Under the pieces are notes generated by a model. The model was not told where the DNA came from. It saw only the letters and a program-made list of their open reading frames with translations, and did not search any database. From assembly GCA_002786025.1 (NCBI GenBank), contig NHNW01000022.1, positions 372,001 through 436,000 on the forward strand: a stretch of DNA of 64,000 nt, given 5' to 3'. Below are positions 55,090 through 64,000 of the stretch, piece after piece; within the stretch, counting starts at the first letter, position 1; each line of letters opens with the position of its first letter. The position numbers and the translations under genes are program-made. Origin of the DNA: Zasmidium citrigriseum (Eukaryota; Ascomycota; Dothideomycetes; Mycosphaerellales; Mycosphaerellaceae).

Positions 55090-57790
55090 GCTATTTTTCA
55101 GCGGCATTAACCTCGAGACGATTGAAAGACTATAGTATCTAACCCCTAGTATACTATTAAACCGTATAGAGTCGTATGCTTTAGATATAGTATTATTAAG
55201 TTACCGTAGGTTAAGGATCTTGCCTTATAGATACATACAAACCTACTATAAACCTATACTAGCTACTACCGCGTATAATATTAATTCTAGTTATAGGTAA
55301 GTAGGTCTACTAAATAAGGAAAGGTAAGGGTACGATAATATATATATATATAGCTAAGAGGGCGTAATAACGGGTATATTAGATAGTAGCTAGTAATTAC
55401 TCTACGACGTTATAGTTATTTACCTTACTACCGCTAGTAGTAGTAACTAGCTTAGAGGTATCGTTATCTACTTCGTCGCTTTCGCCGTAGACTACCTTTA
55501 AGATATCTATTAGTTCCGTAAAGTCGTTATCTTCGAGGCGATTATTATTAATATTATACCTAATACGGAGGTTCTAGTAGTAGTAGATAAGCTTATAAAG
55601 GGTATCGTCGCCTAGGCGATTACGACGAAGGCTATAGATAAAGCTAAAGGTACTAAAGTTACGCTCTACGGTACTAGTTATTAGATAAATCGATAGTAAT
55701 AGTATATAGAGCTCTACGAGGTCTAGATCCTTAGTAAGGAAGTTATTATACTACTACTTAATTATAGATAATCGTATACCGCTAGACTACTTTACGTTAT
55801 CTTTAAAATAGCTATAATAGTTATAAAGGTCGAAGAGTCTAGCTAGTAAGGTACCTACTTACTCTTTAACCTCTACCTAAGACTCCTTATTAGTACCTAG
55901 TAGTTAAGAAGAACGCCCTTAAAGCTAGTAATATTTAATAAGCTACTTAGTAAGGCCGTAGAGCTTGTTATATAATAGTAAGCTATCGCTATAGGTAGTA
56001 CGCTCTTAAGGGTTAGCTAAGAAAGCTATAATTATTAGAGGGTAGTAGATTTCGTCCTATCGAAGGGATATCTATACTTTAAGCTCGTTAGACGTTAATA
56101 GGCTAGTTTTCTACTTACGATAGTCGAGCTATTTAAAGTTACTATATACCTTAGCTAGGCTAGGCTTATCGCCTTTAAGGGTAATAGTAATATAAAGGAA
56201 TAGCTCTATAAGCTTAATATAATCCTTTATACTAATCTAAAAGGCTAGATCGTCGATTTACTTAGCTACTACCTACTACGCCTTCTTTTAATTAGAGCTC
56301 GCTCTATTAGTAATCTAGTATAAGTAATTCTACTATAACTTAATAAGCTAGACTCGGTTATTATATATAGACTAGGCTATATAGAGTCTACCCTACTAGC
56401 GAGTATTATTTAGAGCTTAAAATCGCTATACTTTATCGCCGCTAATCTCTCTAAGGACCTTATAGGGTAGGTAGGTATTCTTAAAGTACTAGGCGATACG
56501 GCTAATCTCGTAGTAGGTATAGTAGACTTAAAACTCGTTAGATATCTCGTTAGTAAGGAGTTTAAGTTAGTAAGAGTAGTAGCTAATAGTAATAATCGAA
56601 GGGTAACGTTATTAGATCTAAAGGATAGAGTTTATTAGCGTTTAACTTTTATTAGGAAATTAATTAAAACGCTAAAGTAAAATTTAATAGTAAATAGCGC
56701 TAGTACCTAAGGTAAATATACCTTCTTCTACGCTAACTTTATTACTACCTCGTTATCCGTCGTAATATAGATAACCTTACCTAGATATTACTCTATAACC
56801 TTTAGTACGCCGTTAGTATAATTGTCTATATTAGTACGAGCCGCTATACCCCTCTTAGAGGCTACGAAGTACGTCGCCCGCCGAGTTAAGAGTAGGAAGT
56901 TAACGAGTAGCCGCCTATTACGATTAGACTACCTATCCGTTAATAACGACACTCTCTTACTCTTAGCGATATTAGCCTCTATCTTAGCTTTTAGAATATC
57001 GTATAGGGCTAGTAGGTAGTTGTACTAGATAGTAAACCTTAAAGGGTACTAGAAAGCTAGTCTTAGAGCCTAGATCTACTTCTTAAAAGTAGAGTACTTA
57101 GTAGTATATAATAGTAGGCTAGTAGTAAAGAGCTATTTAGATAATAGGTAACTAATTCGCTAATTCTCTTAAGTACTAATATTATTAATATAGCTAACTA
57201 TTCTAAGAAGGATCCTCTACGCTAGTAGCCTCTACGCTTATACCTTACCCTCTAAGCTACTATCGCCTTTAACCTACTTATCTCGTACCTTATAAGGCTA
57301 ATATCTACGCTATAACTACTCCGGTAGCCGCTTATACGCTAGAAGGTGCTCTAATACCCTCTTACGCTCGTTAGACGTCTAAACGTTACTATAATAATAG
57401 TAACTTACGTTAGGGTAGTAGTAGCTATAAGTCTAGTCTCTAGTAACTTAAGACTAGTAGTAATAGGTATTCTAGTAACGCTTACGAGTATTAACTACAA
57501 CCGTAGGTATAGTAGTATCTAGTAAGAGCTATTATTACTAGGCGATATTATTAGATATTATAAAGAGTTAGATTCGATAATATTAATAAGTTAAAGGCTT
57601 CTAAAGATAGATAATAGGCAAATCTAGGAAGTTTAGCCTACGTTTGCTAGTAGACTAGCTATATTTTATACCTACGCTCCTATACCGTCCTAACTACTAT
57701 TACTAACTACTAATAACCCCTTTATAGGCCTATAATAACGAGAATATAATATATTAACTATAAGAGGCGTTAGAAAGTAATATACGAAGG
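55090..57790 (-). mobile_element. RIP-degraded hAT transposon
   Basis: A second block nearly free of CpA and TpG. On the minus strand the end nearest 55.4-55.7 kb reads LLSIYLITSTVERNFSTFSF, then RRNRLGDDTLYKLIYYY, which is the hAT C-terminal dimerisation domain pattern (S-x-x-x-ERxFS...RNRL). Upstream the frame is broken by TAG/TAA codons at positions expected for Gln/Trp. The 5' side near 57.5 kb should hold the DNA-binding part, but I could not read it. Terminal inverted repeats and target-site duplications were not found by eye. Limits come from the composition change. Confidence 0.65.
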
Positions 57791-58447
57791 GTATGTTAAT
57801 GGACTAGAAGAGGTGGGTGGCTGGCCCGCCCTAGGCATGCCAATACAGCCAATTATGGGTGAGATTATGTGGATATAGTGGGAGCCGCTCCCAACTGCCG
57901 TGGCCACTGTGATTACACGCCATATGGACACCGTGACCTAAGTGGGTCCACATCACTATTTAGATGGCCAACTTTCACTCCATGAGGTGCTCTTCCAGCA
58001 CTGGGTCTGGCGACCGAGGGGCGATTCTCTGACCGGGCCGACACCGGTATGCCGACACGGCATCCACAAGCACAGCATGGTCTGAGAATGCGCCACTGCA
58101 TGTCTTGCGCATGTTGGCTTGACGAAAATGCAGCTACTCCCCTGATTGGAAGGTACCGGAGGCATCAAAACTTGTTCTCCGATGTGGCATGCAACACAAT
58201 GGCACAAGGCGCAGGTACGACATGTTCAGACACCTGCAGCTCATCGCGGCCACAGAACCCTGTGCGTCAAAGACATCGAGGACAGGATGCTGGACCAGGT
58301 TCACGCTCGTGATGTCCACTCACAGCGTGGCGCTATTTCCAGTTGCCGTGGACTGCCTCGATGTTATATCGTCCTGTTTATGACCACTCCTATCTGCTGC
58401 CCGAAGCTCCATAATCCATATTCGGTTCTCCAAAACCCCTGCTCGTC
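57791..58447. other. Intergenic, promoter of the next gene
   Basis: Normal composition again. Frames on both strands are without motifs. The first exon of the gene at 58448 may lie here. Confidence 0.4.
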
Positions 58448-59404
58448 TTGCACCCAAGTCTTGCTGTGGATGCTCCAATTTACAGGAACGGCGTTGTTAC
58501 TTTCCGAGACGACAAGCCGATCCAGAAATGGACTGGCAACATCCTCTCATTTGGACTGACATCCTACATTCGAAGAAAGCGTCGCAATCGACTACGAAGG
58601 AAGATCCTCAAGCAGATCACTCGCCGTCGAGGGGAAGAAGCCAGGCAGGACTTGGGGACCAGAGTCTGGTTTTCGAGACACATATCCAGGGGTCGACTGA
58701 AACACTGGGCTCTCCTGGTCGACGGCAGAAAGTATGAACTGCGCCGTGTCGACTCTCCCCAGCAGACCAGGAAGCCGCAGTACGAATTTCGTGTCTCGCC
58801 ACGCCAGATCGACGCGGAGAAACGACAAGCTGCGCTGTCGCAGCGGTTTGAACCAGTCGTCGATGGCTTCTGGGTGTGCCTCATTGGATGGACGAATCTG
58901 CCCACCGAGAGTCTCCAAACAATAGGAAACGCTGTCTTCGCCGAATTGTTCAAGGGCAAGGAATACAACATCGTTCTGAACAACTGTCAGAAGTTCCTCA
59001 AGCGATTCGCCGATCGGGTGGTCACGACTTACGCTATTGATTGGAAGTGGTTCCGCAAGAATGTCGACACCACATATCGCAAGGATCTTGGCAAATATCA
59101 GAAACCGCCACCGAGGGCCATTGTGGACATGCAGATCGACTTTCTGCTTGGTATGACTGTGACTGGAGCTGCCATTGAAACGGTGCAGATGATGAGCACA
59201 TCCGAAGCTGAGGTGGAGGACGGCGAGGCTGAACCAGATGATGCTGGCGCAGAAGACACTGTCACAGCGGAGGAGAACATGAGATTCAACGAAGCAATGA
59301 TCGAATGTGGCGTTTGCCCACTGGATGGCGCCAGTGGCGTTGACCTTGGAGGCTGCGGGGAATGCTCCAGCTACATTAGAATCCTGGCGAAGTGCCGTGC
59401 GTGA
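58448..59404 (+). CDS. Papain-fold (LRAT/PPPDE-like) protein, start not found
   Basis: A frame of 318 codons without an early ATG, so a 5' exon or an unusual start is missing; the true N-terminus is probably upstream. The middle has a His in LKHWALLVDGRKYEL and a Cys in YNIVLNNCQKFLKRFAD, the His...Asn-Cys pair of permuted papain-like folds (LRAT, PPPDE, NlpC/P60). Such enzymes act as acyltransferases, thioesterases or deubiquitinases. A basic N-terminal part (RRKRRNRLRRK) and an acidic linker (EAEVEDGEAEPDD) flank it, and a Cys-rich tail (CGVCP, GCGECSS) ends it. The assignment is by motif only. Confidence 0.6.
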   Translation: MHPSLAVDAPIYRNGVVTFRDDKPIQKWTGNILSFGLTSYIRRKRRNRLRRKILKQITRRRGEEARQDLGTRVWFSRHISRGRLKHWALLVDGRKYELRRVDSPQQTRKPQYEFRVSPRQIDAEKRQAALSQRFEPVVDGFWVCLIGWTNLPTESLQTIGNAVFAELFKGKEYNIVLNNCQKFLKRFADRVVTTYAIDWKWFRKNVDTTYRKDLGKYQKPPPRAIVDMQIDFLLGMTVTGAAIETVQMMSTSEAEVEDGEAEPDDAGAEDTVTAEENMRFNEAMIECGVCPLDGASGVDLGGCGECSSYIRILAKCRA

Positions 59405-59671
59405 AGGCCATGCTGCATGCAGCTCAAGACCGGTCTTCGAATTGCTTGTGGCAGAAGGGGTCCTCTCTTGTGTAGCAAGGCTCCTGCATGACACCCAATC
59501 TGGAGCTCAGGGCATGGCACAAGCGATCAGGAGTCAGCGCCATGTTTCGAAAACCATCTTCCCCTTCAGCCTAAGACAACGAGACAGGGTTGGACAGCGC
59601 TTCGTACTCTGAACGCCTGGACTGTCGTGTAATCGAGCCAACAATGGTGCCACCGAAGAGCATGAAATTGC

Positions 59672-60835
59672 ATGTCCGCAACATCAAATGTCAGCCGCTC
59701 TCGTCTTTCGAGCATCGCGCTCATGGAACCGACAAGATCGAGTGCATCTCCGCGCCCGCCTTTCTCAAGAGATGCTGGATTTGCGCAGCGAGCGTCGTTT
59801 CAAATCCAGCAAACGGAGAAATTCCATCCATTGCGAAAAGAAGGACCGTGCCAGACCCAGCCAGCAGATGCAAGCTTACCAGGCTGTGATTCGCGGCTCT
59901 CGTCAAGATCGGCCTTCGAATACACATTGCCGACTTTGTACCAAGACGAGCATCATGCCCTTCATATGGTTGGGGAAGACCTGCTCGGATTCCTTCGAGC
60001 AGACCTGGATGTCTCACGTCTGGAAACCATCGAAAAGCATCTCTGGATGGCCGGGCTGCCCATTCCAGCAAGACCACTCCACCGACAAGCAATGATGGGA
60101 AGGACCATCGTATTATCCGAACAAGCAGACCTGCACCTGACGTGGTCCGATGGCGGTCTATTCATCAAACCCCTCCCGCCGTACCTACTAGACTACGGGT
60201 TCTGGACGGAATACCTGTGCGAAGATATCGAGCTTTACCGAAGGGCATGCGGGTTCGTCTCGTCATACGTCTCGCTGGTCAGTCGTGAAGTTGATTTCAG
60301 CCTGGCGAAGTCCAGCACTGGCGGTGCGAATCTCCTGCCACATGAGCTCACATGGGAGGCTTGGATGGTCTTCGTGTCCTCATTCTGGGAGAACATGAAG
60401 CAACAAACTCTGCCCCTTCCCGTCCGCTACAGGTACGGCGAGCTGCGTCTCGGGAGGATCAATCTCATCTATCGCTTCGCTCCAGAGCTGCGCTTCCAAT
60501 ACGTTCTTCGCGGTTTTCGTTTCGGATACCACACATACGATGAGTTCTTCCGACGGAACTTGGCTTGGCTGGTGGGCATCTTCGTGTATCTGTCCATCAT
60601 ACCTGCTGTCTTTCAGGTCGGACTGAGCACGAAGGCGCTGCAGGACAATGCGTCTTTCAATGCTGCTGCGTATGGATTTTCTGTCGCCACTTTGTTGGCG
60701 CCGTTGGTGGTCATCGGGGCTCTTGCGGTGATACTATTGCTGCATTTCATTAGCAACTTTTTGATGGCAGTGGCACAAAAGGGACAGGCTTGCAGAAAAG
60801 ATGTCGTGGACACGAGGTCCAGTCCGGCCGTATAA
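59672..60835 (+). CDS. DUF6601 membrane protein
   Basis: An intronless 387-aa frame. The core (EKHLWMAGLPIPARPLHRQ, then GRTIVLSEQADLHLTW, PPYLLDYGFWTEYL and YGELRLGRINLIYRF) matches the fungal DUF6601 family. Two C-terminal membrane helices follow (LAWLVGIFVYLSIIPAVFQVGL near 296, and a long hydrophobic stretch near 336-365). Function unknown; older annotations call relatives subtilisin-like by error. The first 80 residues are poorly conserved, and a later Met could be the start. It follows the papain-fold gene by about 270 bp on the same strand. Confidence 0.8.
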   Translation: MSATSNVSRSRLSSIALMEPTRSSASPRPPFSRDAGFAQRASFQIQQTEKFHPLRKEGPCQTQPADASLPGCDSRLSSRSAFEYTLPTLYQDEHHALHMVGEDLLGFLRADLDVSRLETIEKHLWMAGLPIPARPLHRQAMMGRTIVLSEQADLHLTWSDGGLFIKPLPPYLLDYGFWTEYLCEDIELYRRACGFVSSYVSLVSREVDFSLAKSSTGGANLLPHELTWEAWMVFVSSFWENMKQQTLPLPVRYRYGELRLGRINLIYRFAPELRFQYVLRGFRFGYHTYDEFFRRNLAWLVGIFVYLSIIPAVFQVGLSTKALQDNASFNAAAYGFSVATLLAPLVVIGALAVILLLHFISNFLMAVAQKGQACRKDVVDTRSSPAV

Positions 60836-60906
60836 GTGCGTCGTCGAATGCGCGAGCATATGGTCATCCAGATTACTATATGATCGCTCCCTTGCTTTGC
60901 ACCACA

Positions 60907-62388
60907 TCACTCATCAGCTTTGCCGACCTCCACGTCCGTACTCTCCTGCGCCTTTGGATCCTGCTCATGGTCGACGTGTACGGAATGCTCCAAGGCCGCC
61001 GCTAACTGATGCTCATCTAAAATCCCCTTCTCATACGCGAGAGTCAGGAAGGGTCGTTTCTCTGCAACAGAAGTGCGAACGAGGCTCGAGACCTGTGCGT
61101 AGCCCAGAGCCGGCACCAGCGCGGTTGCAAGAGCACTAGACCCGACAAGATGTTCATACGAGACATCCTTGTCCACAGCAATGCCGTCGACGCATCGCTC
61201 GGCGAAAACTTGGGAAGCTGTTGTGAGGAGTCGAATGCTATCCAGCAGTCGATCGCATACCACCATCTCGAAGTGGTTGATCTCGAGCATCCCTTGATGA
61301 CAAGCCATGGAGACACTGGTATCGTTGCCCGCGATGGTAAAGGCAATCTGATTGATTGACATGGGGATCACCGGGTTGACTTTGCCAGGCATTATCGAAG
61401 ATCCGGCCTGCACCGCGGGAAGTGTGATCTCCCCGATTCCTCCTCCCGGGCCGGAGGACAAGGTGATCAAGTCAGTTGCGATCTTGGACAAGGTATTTGC
61501 GGTATTTCGCAGCTCGGCGGAAAGGCGTGCGCACGTGTCCATGTTCTGCATGCCATCGAATGGATCGTCGGCGGGCGTGACCTCAACGCCCATTAGAGAG
61601 GAGAGGTGTCGGTATACGGCAGCCTTATAGCCTGGGCCTGATCCAAAGCCTGTTCCAATCGCTGTTCCACCCAAAGGGAGGGTCAAGAATTTTCTTCGCA
61701 GCGCCTCGAGTTCATCCGCGTGACGCCGAATCACCGACTCGTAGCCACCAAACAACTGTCCATAGGTCATTGGCTGTGCGTCCTGAAGGCAAGTCCTCCC
61801 AAGGCGGAGTGTGGCCGCGTGTTCTCTGCGCTTCCTTGAAAACGCAGCAGCCAGCTCGGAAAGCACTCGGGGAGTGTCAGTCATGGCGTGGTAGACAGCT
61901 AGCTTCATGGCCGACGGGAGTGTGTCGTTCGTAGACTGGCCCATGTTGACATGATCATTAGGATGAACGAAGCTGTAATCTCCCAACGGTCTGTGGGCGA
62001 GCTGTCCGGCCACGTTGGCAATTACCTCGTTGAAGTTCATGTTGGTTGACGTACCGCCCGAGCCTTCCAACATGTCGACTACTAAGTGCGCATCGTATTT
62101 GCCGGCCTTGACATCCTCGCAAGCCTTAGCGATGGCTTCCCCTTTCTCCGCTGGCAGGGAGCCTATCTCGACATTCGCAAGAGCTGCAGCCTGCTTCACC
62201 ATTGCAAAGCCGCGAACAAACTCCGGCCATGAGGCAATTGACCTAGTCGAGGAGGGAAAGTTGGTCAGAGACCGCGCGGTGTTGATGCCATAATAGACAT
62301 TTGCCGGCAGTTCTACACGCCCAAGACTGTCTTCTTCGATGCGCTTGGTCACTGCGTGAACTTCGTTTTTGAGTTTGTGACCGGCCAT
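60907..62388 (-). CDS. Aspartate ammonia-lyase-like enzyme
   Basis: An intronless frame of 493 aa from ATG 62388 (MAGHKLKNEV). It is a class II fumarase/aspartase-superfamily enzyme: RIEEDSLGRVELPANVYYGI at the start, the substrate loop EGSGGTSTNMNFNEVIAN, HPNDHVNMGQSTNDTLPSA and the signature GSSIMPGKVNPVIPM with its catalytic Ser. The start block favours aspartate ammonia-lyase (aspartate to fumarate and ammonia) over fumarase. Probably cytosolic; a C-terminal acidic tail of about 25 residues is extra. It converges with the DUF6601 gene, the stops being about 72 bp apart. Confidence 0.9.
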   Translation of the reverse strand: MAGHKLKNEVHAVTKRIEEDSLGRVELPANVYYGINTARSLTNFPSSTRSIASWPEFVRGFAMVKQAAALANVEIGSLPAEKGEAIAKACEDVKAGKYDAHLVVDMLEGSGGTSTNMNFNEVIANVAGQLAHRPLGDYSFVHPNDHVNMGQSTNDTLPSAMKLAVYHAMTDTPRVLSELAAAFSRKRREHAATLRLGRTCLQDAQPMTYGQLFGGYESVIRRHADELEALRRKFLTLPLGGTAIGTGFGSGPGYKAAVYRHLSSLMGVEVTPADDPFDGMQNMDTCARLSAELRNTANTLSKIATDLITLSSGPGGGIGEITLPAVQAGSSIMPGKVNPVIPMSINQIAFTIAGNDTSVSMACHQGMLEINHFEMVVCDRLLDSIRLLTTASQVFAERCVDGIAVDKDVSYEHLVGSSALATALVPALGYAQVSSLVRTSVAEKRPFLTLAYEKGILDEHQLAAALEHSVHVDHEQDPKAQESTDVEVGKADE

Positions 62389-63255
62389 CGCAATTAGGCG
62401 GTACAAGTTATGTGCAGTAGCGGTAGGTCACGAGAGGAGTTTCCTTTAAAGAGCGTTAAATTAGACAACTTGCTTCACTATGGCATGAACAGCAGGATGG
62501 ACTCACCTCTGACAGTCAGTATGATCCGTGGCGATTGTGTCTCCTCACGGTGAGGCTCAATAACTAAGATCCCACTTCAGCAAGGGTTCAACAAAAGCAC
62601 AAAGTGTAATATCCTCCAGACCGTGCACGATGAGCATCCCTTGGTGTAATATAAATTGGGCTGCGCTGGCGCAGAATGCTCGGCCCGGGAATGTTGCCGT
62701 TCGGGGTTGAGAGTGGGCACAGATTTCTCGGAAGCAGAGTCCGATACCGTAAACACCCTGACTCTCGGCAACTACCAAGAAGATTCCAATCCGGCCGTAT
62801 GGAAGTCGGAAAAATTCATTGACTCATCTATGGCGCAGTACAAGCATCGCCTCAGGGCCTGGCTGTTCATGCAGGTCGTCCGCGCAAAGATTCGAAGTCT
62901 TCTATTGTTCTCGGCATGCAGGGGACATTGGTGACAGCAACAATATATTGAAAATGCTCTTGATCCAGTTGAAGTCCTGCGTGGATTTGGACTCGTTCGA
63001 CGCCTTTGTTACGAGCATGTAGAATACATTGAGGACCTGAATTGCATGTGAAAGAGCAGGTGAAGTCGAAGGGGTGACGTCATCGTCATCATGCCCATGT
63101 CTCTCTCATTTATTACGCTTCCTAAACATTCAGACCTAATTGTCCAGGCTCGGGCACCCGTAAAAAAAGTGTTCTCGTACATGGCCATTACACCTCTTCA
63201 CGACAACAACAACCTCACAGCCCCATTAGTCCCTCCATCCTACCTCCCCTCCCCC
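62389..63255. other. Intergenic, no supported gene
   Basis: The promoter of the lyase lies at the left. Short plus-strand frames at 62656-62934 and 62819-63022 show no motif. Confidence 0.4.
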
Positions 63256-63498
63256 CTACTTTACCTCCGCCCCATCACCCTCCCCCACAGAAGGACCCCT
63301 CACTTCCCTCGCCTTAACAACATCAGCATGCATCTTAATAAACGCCACCAACTCAGCCTTATCCGTCGGCTCTATCAAGTTCTCGCGAGCCATCTTTTCT
63401 TTCGAGATATACCAGATAGTTGTGTCGTCGGAGTATGCCGGACAGGCCGGGCCTGAGGGATCTGTGTTGTTGATTTGGGATTGTTCTTCGGGGGTCAT
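63256..63498 (-). CDS. Hypothetical small protein, 80 aa
   Basis: A frame starting MTPEEQSQINNTDP with well-behaved composition (YSDDTTIWYISKEKMARENLIEPTDKAELVAFIKMHADVVKARE). The pattern suggests a small conserved fungal protein, but I cannot name it. An overlapping frame (63706-63359) carries an RS-dipeptide run and could be a different or upstream exon. Start choice is uncertain. Confidence 0.45.
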   Translation of the reverse strand: MTPEEQSQINNTDPSGPACPAYSDDTTIWYISKEKMARENLIEPTDKAELVAFIKMHADVVKAREVRGPSVGEGDGAEVK

Positions 63499-63530
63499 TG
63501 AGACGGGGGAGGTGGAGGGAGGGAGACGGG

Positions 63531-63567
63531 GATCGGGATCGGGATCGGGATCGGGATCGGGATCGGG
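63531..63567. repeat. (ATCGGG)n hexamer repeat
   Basis: About six perfect copies of gatcgg just upstream of the small-protein gene; on the minus strand it would encode Arg-Ser dipeptides. Confidence 0.85.
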
Positions 63568-63747
63568 TTGACTGGGTCAAATGGGCGAGGTTGTTACGTT
63601 GGTTGAAGAGTGAATCTCGTATGTCGATGTTTTGCTTCTCCGGATCCGTCGAGGTTCTGTTCGGTGCAGCAGGCTTCTTTGGGGATGTTTTGGCAGACGA
63701 CACCATCGCCTGAGCAGACGTTGGAATTCTTCTATACGAAGAGCGTC

Positions 63748-64000
63748 ATGGCATCAGTGGCCGTGAGGCATCCCGAGGGCGAAAGTGTTCCAGCTGCCAG
63801 GCTCCAGCTTCATATTTGGGCTAGTGACTCACACGATGGACTGGCTCCCACCGATCGGCGTAGCGGCCTTAGGGCAGACAAGAAGATCGATCTTGGAAGG
63901 AGATGCTCAATTGAGATGTTCGAGTACGATACTCGAAAGGAATATGCGCAAAGTTGTATGCTGACAGGCAATGTCACTCTCACCGGCGACCATGTCCTGT
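63748..64000 (+). CDS. Possible gene start, open to window edge
   Basis: A frame beginning ATG GCA TCA (MASVAVRHPEGE) stays open for 84 codons to the window end, with protein-like text such as LHIWASDSHDGL and RRCSIEMFEYDTRKEYA. It could be the first exon of a gene running out of the window, or chance. No splice site or domain confirms it. Confidence 0.3.
   Translation, partial: MASVAVRHPEGESVPAARLQLHIWASDSHDGLAPTDRRSGLRADKKIDLGRRCSIEMFEYDTRKEYAQSCMLTGNVTLTGDHVL

Noticed and set aside
56822..57019. 65-codon frame in the second RIP block
   Set aside because: Chance frame in RIP-mutated hAT sequence on the wrong strand.

Overview
The window looks like the nuclear genome of a filamentous ascomycete (Pezizomycotina; a Dothideomycete is my guess, not shown). 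Evidence: monocistronic genes with short GT-AG introns of about 48-62 bp, a dispersed 5S rRNA gene, fungal-only families (DUF6604, DUF6601, DUF7580 + S8 protease, Erg28) and transposons degraded by repeat-induced point mutation (RIP). All exon boundaries were read by eye and are stated in each entry.

Layout. 1-9 kb: two small secreted proteins, an SDR oxidoreductase, ERG28, a FAD monooxygenase, a secreted CAP/PR-1 protein and a two-exon unknown. 9.6-23.2 kb: a large 2OG-Fe(II) oxygenase with a 13-nt microexon, a DUF6604 protein, several unknowns, a mucin-like single-pass membrane protein and a protein with a six-cysteine, Zn2Cys6-like cluster. 23.28-23.59 kb: an array of eight short hairpins between convergent genes. 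23.8-28.1 kb: a divergent pair, an MFS sugar transporter and an ADP-ribosylglycohydrolase. 28.4-28.7 kb: a HET-protein remnant. 29.4-30.2 kb: a 278-aa gasdermin-like candidate. 30.7-43.85 kb: a gene-free island almost without CpA/TpG (heavy RIP), in which remains of a DUF6589-like protein and a RecQ-like helicase can be read. 44.3-51.4 kb: two divergent subtilase genes; the second has zinc fingers, an S8 protease and a C-terminal region resembling the 29.4 kb protein. 52-55 kb: an orphan membrane exon, an M3 metallopeptidase with a broken-looking splice acceptor in its HExxH motif, and a complete 5S rRNA gene. 55.1-57.8 kb: a RIP-degraded hAT transposon. 58.4-64 kb: a papain/LRAT-like protein, a DUF6601 membrane protein, an aspartate ammonia-lyase and two poorly resolved ends.

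Main idea. The 29.4 kb protein, the two S8 proteases and the protease-effector fusion together look like a fungal regulated cell-death module (compare HET-Q1/HET-Q2, a gasdermin-like protein with a subtilisin-like partner), now split by a RIP-degraded transposon island. The gasdermin assignment rests on pattern resemblance only and needs structural comparison. Other points worth attention are the covarying hairpin array and the GT-TG intron of the M3 peptidase.
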